Source: Pseudacidovorax intermedius (lineage in GTDB: Bacteria > Pseudomonadota > Gammaproteobacteria > Burkholderiales > Burkholderiaceae_C). From it: a DNA stretch of 64,000 nt. Each line of letters begins with the position of its first letter. Position 1 is the stretch's first letter. Position numbers and translations under genes: made by a program. Shown here piece after piece: positions 54,253 through 63,311 of the stretch. The notes below the pieces were generated by a model that had not been told where the DNA came from, did no database searches, and worked only from the letters and a program-made list of their open reading frames with translations. Location: assembly GCF_003350475.1 (NCBI RefSeq), contig NZ_QQAV01000009.1:1-64000 (forward strand), read 5' to 3'.

Positions 54253-55701
54253 ATGTCCGCATCCTCCAACGCGCCCACGCCCAACCCTCGGCGCGTCATC
54301 CCCATCGCCGCGGAGCCGCCTGCCGAAGAGGCCGTGTCGCTGTATGCCGCCAGCAAGAAGATCTACCCGCGTGCGGTGCAGGGCATGTTCGCGCGCTGGC
54401 GCTGGGCCATGGTGTTTGCGACGCAACTGGTGTTCTACGGCCTGCCGTGGCTCAGCTGGGGCGAGCGGCAGGCGGTGCTCTTCGACCTGGCATCGCGGCG
54501 CTTCTACCTGTTCGGGCTGGTGCTCTATCCGCAGGACCTGATCTACCTGTCGGGGCTGCTGGTCATCTCGGCCCTTTCGCTCTTCCTGTTCACGGCGGTG
54601 GCCGGCCGGCTGTGGTGCGGCTATGCCTGCCCGCAGACCGTCTATTCCGAGATCTTCATGTGGGTGGAGCAGAAGATCGAAGGCAGCCGCACGGCGCGCA
54701 TGCGGCTGGACGGCGAGCCGCTCTCCATGGAAAAGCTGGTCAAGAAGGCCTACAAGCACATCGTGTGGATCGCCATCGCGATGTGGACGGGCTTCACCTT
54801 CGTGGGCTACTTCACGCCGGTGCGCGAGCTGGGCCTGGCCTTCCTGCAGACGCAGATGGGCTCCTGGGAGGTGTTCTGGGTCTTCTTCTATGCCTTCGCC
54901 ACCTATGGCAATGCCGGCTTCATGCGCGAGCAGGTGTGCAAGTACATGTGCCCCTATGCGCGCTTCCAGAGCGCCATGTTCGACCGCGACACGCTGATCG
55001 TCACCTACGACCCGGGCCGCGGTGAGCCGCGGGCACCGCGGGGCCGCAGCGTGGATTACAAGGCCCGCGGCCTGGGCGAATGCATCGACTGCGACCTGTG
55101 CGTGCAGGTCTGCCCCACGGGCATCGACATCCGCCAGGGCCTGCAGTACGAATGCATCGGTTGCGGCCAGTGCGTGGATGCCTGCAACACCGTGATGGAG
55201 AAGATGAACTATCCGCGCGGCCTGATCCGCTACGACACGGTCAACGGCATGGCGGGCCACTGGAGCCGCGCGCAGCTGTGGCGCCGCGTGCTGCGGCCGC
55301 GGGTGCTCATCTATGCCTCGGTGCTCATGCTGCTGGTGGTGGGCATGCTGGTGAGCCTGGTGGCCCGCACGCCGCTGAAGGTGGACGTGGTGCGCGACCG
55401 GGCGTCGTTGGCCCGTATCGCCGAAGGCGGCCGGCTGGAGAACGTCTACCGCCTGCAGATCATGAATGCCACCGAGCGGCCGCAGAAGTACCGGCTCGCG
55501 GCGCAGGGGCTGGAGGGCATTGCCGTCTCGCCCGACACGCCGGTGGAGGTCGGTCCGGCCGAGGCCCGCTGGGTGGCCGTGCGGCTGAGCATTCCCTACG
55601 GCAGCGCCACCCCCGGTTCGCACAGCGTGCGCATCGAGGTGGGCGAGGAGGGCGGCGGCGCCCATGTGGCCGAGAAGGCTGCCTTCCTGGTGCCGCGCTG
55701 A
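54253..55701 (+). CDS. ccoG: cytochrome c oxidase accessory protein CcoG
   Basis: The 482-residue membrane iron-sulphur protein is a reductase implicated in copper handling for cbb3 assembly. It has about five transmembrane helices. RLWCGYACPQTVYSE and CKYMCPYARFQ precede two 4Fe-4S ferredoxin motifs, CIDCDLCVQVCPTGID and CIGCGQCVDACN. A C-terminal Ig-like periplasmic domain (about 385-482) follows the last helix. Length matches FixG/CcoG. Confidence 0.95.
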   Translation: MSASSNAPTPNPRRVIPIAAEPPAEEAVSLYAASKKIYPRAVQGMFARWRWAMVFATQLVFYGLPWLSWGERQAVLFDLASRRFYLFGLVLYPQDLIYLSGLLVISALSLFLFTAVAGRLWCGYACPQTVYSEIFMWVEQKIEGSRTARMRLDGEPLSMEKLVKKAYKHIVWIAIAMWTGFTFVGYFTPVRELGLAFLQTQMGSWEVFWVFFYAFATYGNAGFMREQVCKYMCPYARFQSAMFDRDTLIVTYDPGRGEPRAPRGRSVDYKARGLGECIDCDLCVQVCPTGIDIRQGLQYECIGCGQCVDACNTVMEKMNYPRGLIRYDTVNGMAGHWSRAQLWRRVLRPRVLIYASVLMLLVVGMLVSLVARTPLKVDVVRDRASLARIAEGGRLENVYRLQIMNATERPQKYRLAAQGLEGIAVSPDTPVEVGPAEARWVAVRLSIPYGSATPGSHSVRIEVGEEGGGAHVAEKAAFLVPR

Positions 55702-55745
55702 CTGCCCGACGCATCGACTTCGCATCCATCACGACGAGGATCCCC

Positions 55746-56042
55746 ATGACGAACCCGACGACGCTTGCTTCCGTACCCCTGGTCGAGCCTTCCAGCGGTC
55801 CCTGGTGGCGCCATCCGCTGATGTGGATGGTGGTGGGCGGTCCGGCGGTGGTGGTGGTGGCCGGCTTTGCCACGCTGTGGCTGGCGGTGCACAGCCCCGA
55901 TCCGGTGATCGAGGCGGACTATTACCGCCGCGGCATCGAGATCAACCGCACGCTGGAGGCCCAGCGCGCCCTGACGCCGGCGCAGCAGGCTCGCAACCAC
56001 GTGACAACGCCGACGCGGAACCTGCCTCCAGCGCAGCCTTGA
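55746..56042 (+). CDS. ccoH: FixH/CcoH family protein
   Basis: The 98-residue protein has one transmembrane helix (about 27-48) followed by HSPDPVIEADYYRRGIEIN, the hallmark of the FixH family (DYYxKG-like). It helps assemble the cbb3 oxidase. It is shorter than many FixH proteins (about 150), so the periplasmic beta domain is mostly missing. GACGAGGA precedes the ATG. Confidence 0.88.
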   Translation: MTNPTTLASVPLVEPSSGPWWRHPLMWMVVGGPAVVVVAGFATLWLAVHSPDPVIEADYYRRGIEINRTLEAQRALTPAQQARNHVTTPTRNLPPAQP

Positions 56043-56151
56043 CATGGCGCGTCGATCACCGGCACGACCGTCCGCGGCCAAGCATGCCCCGCTGCGGCGC
56101 CGCCCGCGGGGCCGCAGCCGCCCCGCAACCCAGAAGACGGAGACATCCCGC

Positions 56152-56418
56152 ATGCTGCGCCAGCCTCACTGCCTGATGGCCATCGCCTGGCCGGCGTTTC
56201 TGGCCGCCTGCCTGATGGAGTTCCTGGTCTTCGGCTTCGTCGATCCGGCCGAGTTGCGCTGGTTCGGCCATGTGCTCGAGATGCCGCGGCAGGCCATCTA
56301 CGCGCTGGGCTTCTTCGGCTTCTGGGTCGTGACCATGGTGTGCAGCGCGACGACGGCGCTGCTGATGCGCACGCCGGCCCAGGTCAATGCGCAGCCCGGG
56401 CCCGCCGGCCAGGCCTGA
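56152..56418 (+). CDS. small membrane protein after ccoH
   Basis: The 88-residue product has two transmembrane helices (about residues 8-27 and 46-67). I do not recognise the family. ATG 56152 follows GACGGAGACA; an in-frame ATG at 56044 would add an Arg-rich, unlikely leader. As the last gene before the terminator of the cco operon it may assist oxidase assembly, but that is inference from place only. Confidence 0.7.
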   Translation: MLRQPHCLMAIAWPAFLAACLMEFLVFGFVDPAELRWFGHVLEMPRQAIYALGFFGFWVVTMVCSATTALLMRTPAQVNAQPGPAGQA

Positions 56419-56432
56419 GCCCCCGAAACGAA

Positions 56433-56460
56433 GAAGGACGCCGAGGCGTCCTTCCTGTTT
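56433..56460. terminator. intrinsic terminator at the end of the cco operon
   Basis: GAAGGACGCC (56433-56442) pairs with GGCGTCCTTC (56445-56454), followed by CTGTTT. It lies 15 nt after the stop at 56418 and could also serve the convergent fnr gene. Confidence 0.75.
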
Positions 56461-56502
56461 ATGACGTGCCAGGTGGCCCTGGCGGGCCACCGGCCCCGGG
56501 GC

Positions 56503-57222
56503 TCAGGCGCAGACCGTGGGGTTGACCATCCGTCGCAGTGCTTCCGCGTCGAGGATGCGCACATGCCGCTGGTTGACCTCGACCACGCCGTCGTCGACGA
56601 ACTTGGAGAGGGTGCGGCTCACCGTCTCGAGCTTGAGGCCCAGGTAGCTGCCGATCTCCTCGCGAGTCATGCGCAGCACCAGCTCGGAGGCCGAGAAGCC
56701 GCGCGCATGCAGGCGCTGCACCAGGTTCAGCAGGAAGGCAGCCAGGCGCTCCTCGGCGCGCATGCTGCCCAGCAGCAGCATCACGCCATGCTCGCGCACG
56801 ATCTCGCGGCTCATGATCTGGTGCACATGGCGCTGCAGCGCCGACACCTCGCGCGACAGCTCCTCGATGCGGTCGAAGGGCATCACGCAGACCTCGGAAT
56901 CTTCCAGCGCCACGGCGTCGCAGGTATGGCGGTCGTTGACGATGCCGTCCAGGCCGATGATCTCGCCGGCCATCTGGAAGCCGGTGACCTGGTCGCGGCC
57001 GTCCTCGGAGGTGATGCGGGTCTTGAACACGCCGGTGCGGATGGCGTAGAGCGAGACGAACTGCTCGCCGTTATGGAACAGCAGTTCCTTGCGGCGCACC
57101 TTGCGGCGCGTGGCGACCAGCGAATCCAGTCGCTGCAGTTCCTCCGGCGACAGGCCCACGGGCATGCACAACTCGCGCAGGTTGCAGTTGGAACAAGCGA
57201 CTTTGATGGATTCTGGGGTCAT
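56503..57222 (-). CDS. fnr: FNR-type oxygen-responsive transcriptional regulator
   Basis: The 239-residue Crp-family regulator has the four [4Fe-4S] cysteines of FNR: C10, C13, C19 (ACSNCNLRELC) and C101 (RHTCDAVAL). The C-terminal HTH has the FNR recognition helix pattern ETVSRTLSKF, with Glu, Ser and Arg that read TTGAT. It should activate the nearby cco, usp and hemN promoters when oxygen is low. An FNR box 112 nt upstream suggests autoregulation. Confidence 0.95.
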   Translation of the reverse strand: MTPESIKVACSNCNLRELCMPVGLSPEELQRLDSLVATRRKVRRKELLFHNGEQFVSLYAIRTGVFKTRITSEDGRDQVTGFQMAGEIIGLDGIVNDRHTCDAVALEDSEVCVMPFDRIEELSREVSALQRHVHQIMSREIVREHGVMLLLGSMRAEERLAAFLLNLVQRLHARGFSASELVLRMTREEIGSYLGLKLETVSRTLSKFVDDGVVEVNQRHVRILDAEALRRMVNPTVCA

Positions 57223-57333
57223 GGTGTGTCCGACTCTGTAGGGTGGGGGGACGGCCCGACGCCTCGCTCGTGGGGTCTGTGGCGTCCGAAGGCTCCCTTG
57301 TCAGTCATTCTCCGACAGCGATCAACTTTCTGT

Positions 57334-57347
57334 TTGACGTGGATCAA
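57334..57347. promoter_or_regulatory. FNR box between fnr and hemN
   Basis: TTGAC-GTGG-ATCAA deviates by one base from the consensus. It is centred about 42 nt upstream of a plausible hemN transcription start (CATTAG -10-like at 57372-57377) and lies 112 nt from the fnr start. Confidence 0.85.
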
Positions 57348-57415
57348 GCGCCGATCATGGCTTCGAACGCACATTAGAGGCAACAACCCTGGCGCTGCTG
57401 TGCCCTCCTGCTGCG

Positions 57416-58837
57416 ATGAGTTCTCTGCCCATCCCGTCCCCCTTTGCGACCGAGCCCGCGGTGCTTTCGACGTCGCTGCTGCGCCGTTTCGACGTGCCGG
57501 GCCCGCGCTACACCTCCTATCCGACCGCCGACCGCTTCGTGGAGGCCTTCGGTCCCGCGGAGTATGCCCAGGCCCTGGTCCAGCGCCGCGAGGCGGCCGG
57601 CGCGCGCGCGCTGCCGCTGTCGCTGTACGTGCACATCCCTTTCTGCGAATCGCTGTGCTACTACTGCGCCTGCAACAAGATCATCACGCGCCACCACGAG
57701 CGGGCGGCCGAATACCTGCAGGACCTGCTGGGCGAGCTGCGGTTGCAGGTGGCCGAACTGGGCCGGGGTGAGCCGGTGAGCCAGTTGCACCTGGGGGGCG
57801 GCACGCCCACCTTCTTCAGCGACGAGGAGCTCTCGACCCTGATGACGGCGCTGCGCGAGTCCTTCGACTTCCTGCCCGGCGCCGAATGCTCCATCGAGGT
57901 CGACCCGCGCACGGTCGATGAGGCCCGCCTCGCGCACCTGGCGGCGCTGGGCTTCAACCGCCTCAGCTTCGGCATCCAGGATTTCGATGCGCAGGTGCAG
58001 AAGGCGGTGCACCGCATCCAGCCCGCGGCCGAGGTCTTCGCGCTGATGGCGGCGGCAAGGCGGCTGGGTTTCGCCTCGATCAATGCCGACCTGATCTACG
58101 GTCTGCCGCGGCAGAACAGCACGTCCTTCGAGCGCACGCTGGCGCAGGTGGTGGAGCTGCGGCCCGACCGCATCGCCCTGTACGCCTACGCCCATCTGCC
58201 CGAGCGCTTCAAGCCGCAGCGTCGCATCCTGTCGCAGGAGTTGCCCGACGGCCCCACCAAGATCGACATGCTCTCGCGCGCCATCGGCGTGTTTGGCGAG
58301 GCGGGCTACGTCTACATCGGCATGGATCACTTCGCGGTGCCGGAGGACGCCCTGGCCGTGGCCAAGCGCCAGGGCCGGCTGCACCGCAACTTCCAGGGCT
58401 ACAGCACCCAGCCCGACTGCGACATCATCGGCCTGGGCGTCTCGGCCATCGGCCGTGTGGGCGCCAGCTACAGCCAGAACGCCAAGACGCTGGAGGACTA
58501 CCGCGACCGGCTGCAGCAGGGCCAACTGCCCGTGGTGCGCGGCCTGGCCCTGGGCCGCGACGACGTGGTGCGACGCGCGGTCATCATGGCCATCATGTGC
58601 CAGGGCCGCATCGACTTCGAGGCCATGGGCGCCGCCAATCTGGTGGACTTCCGCCAGTACTTCGCGGCCGAGCTGCAGGCGTTGCAGCCCCTGGCGGAGC
58701 AGGGGCTGGTACGCCTGGATGCGCGCGAACTCGAGGTCACGCCGGCCGGCTGGTACGTGGTGCGCGCCATCGCCATGGTGTTCGACCGCTACCTGCAGGC
58801 CGACCGGGCGCGCACCCGCTTCTCACGCATCATCTGA
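57416..58837 (+). CDS. hemN: oxygen-independent coproporphyrinogen III oxidase
   Basis: The 473-residue radical SAM enzyme makes protoporphyrinogen without oxygen. The cluster motif is HIPFCESLCYYCACNK (CX3CX2CXC, near residue 73). The GGGTPTF motif for SAM binding follows. The N-terminal PGPRYTSYPTADRF and the total length identify true HemN rather than HemW. Placement next to fnr with an FNR box supports induction under low oxygen, where haem for cbb3 is needed. Confidence 0.96.
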   Translation: MSSLPIPSPFATEPAVLSTSLLRRFDVPGPRYTSYPTADRFVEAFGPAEYAQALVQRREAAGARALPLSLYVHIPFCESLCYYCACNKIITRHHERAAEYLQDLLGELRLQVAELGRGEPVSQLHLGGGTPTFFSDEELSTLMTALRESFDFLPGAECSIEVDPRTVDEARLAHLAALGFNRLSFGIQDFDAQVQKAVHRIQPAAEVFALMAAARRLGFASINADLIYGLPRQNSTSFERTLAQVVELRPDRIALYAYAHLPERFKPQRRILSQELPDGPTKIDMLSRAIGVFGEAGYVYIGMDHFAVPEDALAVAKRQGRLHRNFQGYSTQPDCDIIGLGVSAIGRVGASYSQNAKTLEDYRDRLQQGQLPVVRGLALGRDDVVRRAVIMAIMCQGRIDFEAMGAANLVDFRQYFAAELQALQPLAEQGLVRLDARELEVTPAGWYVVRAIAMVFDRYLQADRARTRFSRII

Positions 58838-58970
58838 GCTGCGCCCAGGCCTTTGCCCATGCGTCCCCAAGCCTGCCGACCCGTGCCGAGGGCGCCGTCC
58901 ATTGCGGGCAGGGCACTCACGTCCCCGGACCGACGGCAGCGGCCAGACGTCCGGCTGACCTAGAGATTTC

Positions 58971-59723
58971 ATGGCCTGGATCGAAGGACTCGCGCTGTCG
59001 GCGACGCTGCTTGGCGTGGCCTCTGCGCCGCACTGCGCCATGATGTGCGGCCCGGCCTGCACCTCATTGATGAGCGCTTGCACACGGCGGCCCATGGCGC
59101 AAGCCGGCGATAAGTCCCAGGTGCAGATCTTCCCGCGCGGCAGTGGCGAGCCTGCCTCAATCACCCCGTCGATGCAGCTTGCCTTTCATGGGGGCCGCCT
59201 GTTGAGCTATGCGGCAACCGGTGCATTGGTGGCGTCGGCCACCGGCATGCTTGCGACGCTCAGTGCCACCTTGACGGCACTCAAGCCCCTGTGGTTGCTC
59301 ATGCATGCAGTCGTGCTGAGTTGGGGAATCGTCCTGGCCGCCGTGGGTCGGCAGCCTCTCTGGGCGGCGCAGCTGGGAAGGGGCGCCATGCAACGTGCGG
59401 CCACTTGTGCGGCGTCCCCGCGGGGGCTGCTGGCGGTGGGCTCGGTGTGGGCGTTGATGCCTTGCGGCATGTTGTATTCGGCGTTGATGTTGGCGGCGCT
59501 GGCCGGCAGTCCCTTCGAAGGGGCAACGTTGATGGTTCTGTTCGGCGCCGGGGGCGCTGCAGGCCTTTGGCTGGCACCGAGGTTCTGGTCGTACCTGCGC
59601 GGCGGACAGGGGACCTGGCGGGCAGCAGCGGGCACGCGGGTGGCTGGGCTGCTGCTTGCCACGGCCGCAGGCTACGCCCTTTGGATGGATCTGCGAGAGC
59701 AGGTGGCGCGCTGGTGCGCTTGA
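58971..59723 (+). CDS. sulfite exporter TauE/SafE-like membrane protein
   Basis: The 250-residue protein has about six transmembrane helices. The first contains ATLLGVASAPHCAMMCGPAC, the conserved His/Cys segment of the DsbD_2/UreH-like group. A second conserved loop, WALMPCGMLYSAL, has another Cys. In many proteobacteria this type lies beside cco genes and is thought to help copper or thiol handling in oxidase maturation. That role is inferred from position here. Confidence 0.85.
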   Translation: MAWIEGLALSATLLGVASAPHCAMMCGPACTSLMSACTRRPMAQAGDKSQVQIFPRGSGEPASITPSMQLAFHGGRLLSYAATGALVASATGMLATLSATLTALKPLWLLMHAVVLSWGIVLAAVGRQPLWAAQLGRGAMQRAATCAASPRGLLAVGSVWALMPCGMLYSALMLAALAGSPFEGATLMVLFGAGGAAGLWLAPRFWSYLRGGQGTWRAAAGTRVAGLLLATAAGYALWMDLREQVARWCA

Positions 59724-60218
59724 CTGCGGAAGGCGTCGTCCGCGATCTCTTGCCTGTGGACTTCCAGAGCTTCGAGCCCAAGACGTTGGCAGGCCCTCTT
59801 TGAATCCGGTGCCGAGTCCGGCCGCCGGCGCGTGAAGCGCAGCACCGTCTGAGTTGTTGCCGCGTCTGCGACGACGTCGATTTCGATTTGCAGATCGCAA
59901 GCCCGGGCCACGGGGGCGCATTCGACAGCGGAATGGCCGTCAATGCTGGACCTTTCTGATGCTGCGGTGGCCCGCTCGTGAACGCGTGTTGAGCTTTTGA
60001 AAAACTTTTCTTTTAAATTATTCACCTAATTTTTAATTAGGTGGTGAATCTCGATCAAGGCAGGGCTGGCGTCCTAAAAAATACCTGGTAAGTGTGTGAA
60101 TGTCCTCATAAAGTTCTAATTCATGCTGTCATCGTCAATCTTTCGCGAGCATGCCCGTCATGATTTAACTCACGCTTCTGGTCATTGATTCATGGCTAGG
60201 CGAATCCAAGGAGGGGCC
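59724..60218. other. AT-rich intergenic region with a perfect hairpin
   Basis: Between the SafE-like gene and the barrel locus the sequence turns AT-rich (about 59990-60200), unlike the rest of the window. A perfect hairpin, CACCTAATT-TTT-AATTAGGTG, lies at 60023-60043, and A/T tracts flank it. This probably holds the promoter of the downstream operon and perhaps a binding site. A minus-strand frame from 60025 to 59672 has poor coding character. Confidence 0.5.
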
Positions 60219-60344
60219 TTGAAAAGGTCGGAGCGCTTGCCGGCAAATCGAACTGATTCATTGCACGTGGTTCCAAGCCGCAAAGATGGGCTTGGCTCTG
60301 CGCCGCGATCGCTGTCCGCCCTTGTGGCGGGCCGGCACAGGTGA
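60219..60344 (+). CDS. possible leader peptide upstream of the barrel gene
   Basis: A 41-codon frame starts at TTG 60219, just 2 nt after AAGGAGGGG (60208-60216), the strongest ribosome-binding sequence in the area. It ends in a GTGA overlap with the next start (60341-60344). The product is basic and shows no motif. An in-frame ATG at 60192 would extend it. It may be a coupling leader, or the true N-terminal part of the barrel gene if the sequence contains a frameshift. Confidence 0.3.
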   Translation: MKRSERLPANRTDSLHVVPSRKDGLGSAPRSLSALVAGRHR

Positions 60345-62569
60345 GGTGCAGCGGTGCGGCCCGGATTGCAATTGGCCGTCGTTGGATGTTGGCCGTCCTT
60401 GGTGGCCTTTGTGCTTGGCCGTGCGGCGCGCAGGACGCTGGCGGATCGGTACGAGTGGAGCCAATGAGTCGCTTCGAGGCAGAACAGGCGCGTTTGCGAG
60501 CGCAGTTGGAGCGGGCGCCGCAGGCCTATGTGGACCGCGTCATGGACGAATCCGTCCTGGATTCAGCAGACACCGCGACAGCACCCGTCGGAGGCGAGCT
60601 CGCAGGCGTGCGGTCCTGGGTGGTGGAGTCGCGCGCGGGTTGGGCAAATTCAGACGACAGCGGCGCATCGCTGCATGCCTTCGAAGCCGGTATCCATGCC
60701 GAGTACCGGCGCGAGATGCTCAATTTCGGAGACTTGAGCTTTCAGTTCGACGGTCGCGGCGCCAACGGTGATTCGCAGTCCGGACTCTTCGGGCTGGGAT
60801 CGCTTGGACAGTCCACCCATGCCAGTGGCGACCGTTTGACCCTGCGCATGACCGGTGTGCCGCTGACCTCCCGACGTTTCGCCGACATCGCGCTCGGCGA
60901 TTTCTATGCCGAGCGCACGGACGGTCTTCAGCGGTATGAACGGCTGGCCTTTGGAAGCAGCCCGTTGCGTGGCGCATCGGTGCGCCTGTTCGACGCAGAC
61001 GGCGAACTGCGGCTCGGGGGCGGCTTGCGCGGTTGGCTGGTGGGAAGCCCCTATCCGGGCTTCGAGCGTAGCCAGGGCAGCAAGAGCTGGATCGCGATGA
61101 CCAGGCGAGTGGACGGCGATGGTTTTGCGGCTTTTCAGATCGAGCAGGCGAACAACGTACCGGCCTTCTACTACGACGGGTGGAGAGGGCAGGGCAGCGG
61201 ATCGAAAGACGTACGCAGCTTCGCGGCCTCGGTCGGGCGCAACAACTGGCCCCTGCGCGATGGCGAACCCCGTGGCCGGCTCACGCTGATTGCAAGCAGA
61301 GTGCAATCGAGCACTCCCGATGTCGCCCAGGGAAGCTCCGTCGGTCTGTTCGCCGAAGGGGCTGTGCGTCTGGGCTCCTACAGGCACACCGCGAGCCTGT
61401 TCGTTGCGCGCCCCAATCTTCATTTTGGTGACACTTCGCTGGCGACCGGGACCAGCGGAGGCCACTGGCGCGTCGATTACACGAGCGCGCGGCTCAGCTG
61501 GGGCGGCGGGGTCGACCTGGACCGCGGTCCGCAGGAGGCATACCAGAGCGGTACAGAACGCTCGCGGCGAGCGTTTTCCCTCAACGGGCAATATCTTCTG
61601 GACCGCGACAGCGCCATCGGGGGCAGCTTCTCGGCTGCCGTCCTGCATCAGCAGGGTGGTACGAACTTCGGCAGCAACTGGAACGCCGAAGCCTCGACTC
61701 CGAGCAGCACGCAGAAGAGTTTTCTCGCGTCCTGGTACGGCCAAAGCCGATTTTTCGGACTGCCGCGCAGCCGTCTCACGCTCACCGTGCAACGCAATCG
61801 TTCGGTTGCGGCCGACAGTGACACCGCAACCGGTCAGGAGCTGGTCTGGGAGCAGGACTGGTTCGATGCCCGCGCGTCCAACGGAGGCAGAGAGTTCACG
61901 ACCCTCATCGGCTATGCGCGAGACGAAAGCGGCGGCGTCGTCCGCCATTACCCCACGGCCGGCGCACAGTTTCGCGGCAGGCTGGCCGGCACGGTCGAAG
62001 TGCAGGGCAATCTTCGCTACACGTCGCGAACCGGTGGGCTCTACACCAGCAGGGGCCTGTCTGGGAGCCTCTCGCTGGAGCAGAGCCTTGCTGCGGGCTG
62101 GCGAGTAGGCGCGACCCTGAGCCTCAATCAGGCGCGAACTGCTCTGGTTCGAACCCTGGCGGATACGGCCCAGGTCTATCGAAGCAACGAAAAGACGCTC
62201 CAGCTCTACCTTCGATGGCAAGGGCAGAGTGGCCAGCCATTTGCACCGATCGGCGACCGGGCGGCGGGTGCAGGCAGTGGCGACATCGAAGGGCAGGTGT
62301 TCCTGGATGCGAACCGTGACGGCATACAGCAGCCGGGTGAGGCCCTCGCAGCAGGTGTCGAAGTCGTGCTCGACGGGCGGTTCCGAACCGTCACTGATCG
62401 CAACGGTCGCTTCGAATTCCGCTTGGTCGCAGTGGGTCGGCACCGGTTGAGCGTGACGCCCGAGAGCATCCCGCTTCCCTGGGTGGATTCTGGGTACGGC
62501 GCAGGGGTCGAAGTCCCCCTGCGCGGTACGGGCTCGGTCACGCTTGCGCTTGTGCGAGGGACGCCATGA
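60341..62569 (+). CDS. predicted outer-membrane barrel protein with SdrD_B-like C-terminal domain (usher-like)
   Basis: The 742-residue exported protein has a signal peptide (cleavage after LCAWPCGAQ, about residue 31) and a short helical segment (FEAEQARLRAQLERAPQAYV). About 550 residues of alternating polar/hydrophobic strands typical of an outer-membrane beta barrel follow, including RRFADIALGDFYAER. Residues about 655-742 form a beta-sandwich with QVFLDANRDGIQQPGE and TDRNGRFEFR, like SdrD_B or carboxypeptidase-regulatory domains. Size and layout recall fimbrial ushers, but the usual usher signatures are not obvious. GTG 60341 is used; ATG 60386 would still leave a signal peptide. It heads an operon with two secreted paralogues. 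Confidence 0.75.
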   Translation: MRCSGAARIAIGRRWMLAVLGGLCAWPCGAQDAGGSVRVEPMSRFEAEQARLRAQLERAPQAYVDRVMDESVLDSADTATAPVGGELAGVRSWVVESRAGWANSDDSGASLHAFEAGIHAEYRREMLNFGDLSFQFDGRGANGDSQSGLFGLGSLGQSTHASGDRLTLRMTGVPLTSRRFADIALGDFYAERTDGLQRYERLAFGSSPLRGASVRLFDADGELRLGGGLRGWLVGSPYPGFERSQGSKSWIAMTRRVDGDGFAAFQIEQANNVPAFYYDGWRGQGSGSKDVRSFAASVGRNNWPLRDGEPRGRLTLIASRVQSSTPDVAQGSSVGLFAEGAVRLGSYRHTASLFVARPNLHFGDTSLATGTSGGHWRVDYTSARLSWGGGVDLDRGPQEAYQSGTERSRRAFSLNGQYLLDRDSAIGGSFSAAVLHQQGGTNFGSNWNAEASTPSSTQKSFLASWYGQSRFFGLPRSRLTLTVQRNRSVAADSDTATGQELVWEQDWFDARASNGGREFTTLIGYARDESGGVVRHYPTAGAQFRGRLAGTVEVQGNLRYTSRTGGLYTSRGLSGSLSLEQSLAAGWRVGATLSLNQARTALVRTLADTAQVYRSNEKTLQLYLRWQGQSGQPFAPIGDRAAGAGSGDIEGQVFLDANRDGIQQPGEALAAGVEVVLDGRFRTVTDRNGRFEFRLVAVGRHRLSVTPESIPLPWVDSGYGAGVEVPLRGTGSVTLALVRGTP

Positions 62570-62693
62570 GTCCTCCGGCTGCGGCAGAGATGACAGCGAG
62601 CGCTATACGACGCGGTGAGGACGCGACTCGCGAATTCCGCCGCACTTCCAAAAAAGAGTTTTTCAGCAGCCCGTACTTCAGAGAGGAACCACG

Positions 62694-63311
62694 ATGAGAA
62701 AACAGCACTTCTTCCAAAACCGTGTCGCAGCCGTTGCTTTGGCAGTTGGCGCACTCGCCAGCACCCCGGCGCTGGCCGAGTCCACCTATGGTTATGCGTC
62801 GTCCGGCACCGGTACCGTCACTGCAAACGCACGGGTCAACCTGTCTGTCACCGTGCCCAAACTGCTGCTGCTGCGCGTGGGTAGCGCGAACACGGTAGTG
62901 GACACGCTGTCCTGGACGTCGGGCTACAGCATTCCTGCGGCATCCACCGTGCCCACGACGGGCAACAACACGGCTGTGAACTGGGATGCCAATGCCCCGA
63001 CCGCGACGGCCGGCACGCAGCCAGGCGCACTCGCCGTGACCGCATGGACGAACGCAGGCAGTGGAACCATCAATTGCGCGGTTGCCGCCTGGAGCCCGGC
63101 CAGCGGTGGACCCCTCAACAGCAACTTCACGGTGAACTCCTCTGGTACCTTGCCTCACCCGGGTGCCAACCTGGGTGCCTGCCAGTCGACGACCTTCCCG
63201 AGCAATGCATTGGCCGCGAGCACTTGGACCTATGTGCTTGGCGGCACTCCGGCCAGCTGGTCCGCAGGCTCCTACACGGCCACCGTCACCTACACAGCCA
63301 CGGGAGTGTGA
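62694..63311 (+). CDS. secreted two-cysteine protein A (possible fibre subunit)
   Basis: The 205-residue protein has a signal peptide ending ASTPALA. The mature sequence starts ESTYGYASSGTG and is Ser/Thr/Ala/Gly-rich and beta-strand-like. Two cysteines (TINCAVAAWS and LGACQSTTF) could form a disulphide. The C-terminus GSYTATVTYTATGV resembles the last strand of pilin-like or spore-coat-U-like Ig folds. No known family is certain. AGAGAGGAA precedes the ATG. Its stop overlaps the start of the paralogue by 1 nt. Confidence 0.8.
   Translation: MRKQHFFQNRVAAVALAVGALASTPALAESTYGYASSGTGTVTANARVNLSVTVPKLLLLRVGSANTVVDTLSWTSGYSIPAASTVPTTGNNTAVNWDANAPTATAGTQPGALAVTAWTNAGSGTINCAVAAWSPASGGPLNSNFTVNSSGTLPHPGANLGACQSTTFPSNALAASTWTYVLGGTPASWSAGSYTATVTYTATGV

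Noticed and set aside
59672-60025. 117-codon minus-strand frame between the SafE-like gene and the barrel locus
   Set aside because: It has no ribosome site, starts in the AT-rich hairpin area, overlaps the SafE-like gene and has no recognisable pattern.
60045-60058. Degenerate FNR-like site (minus strand TTGATCGAGATTCA) near the barrel locus
   Set aside because: One half-site is poor (two mismatches), so it is much weaker than the three boxes in the cco island.
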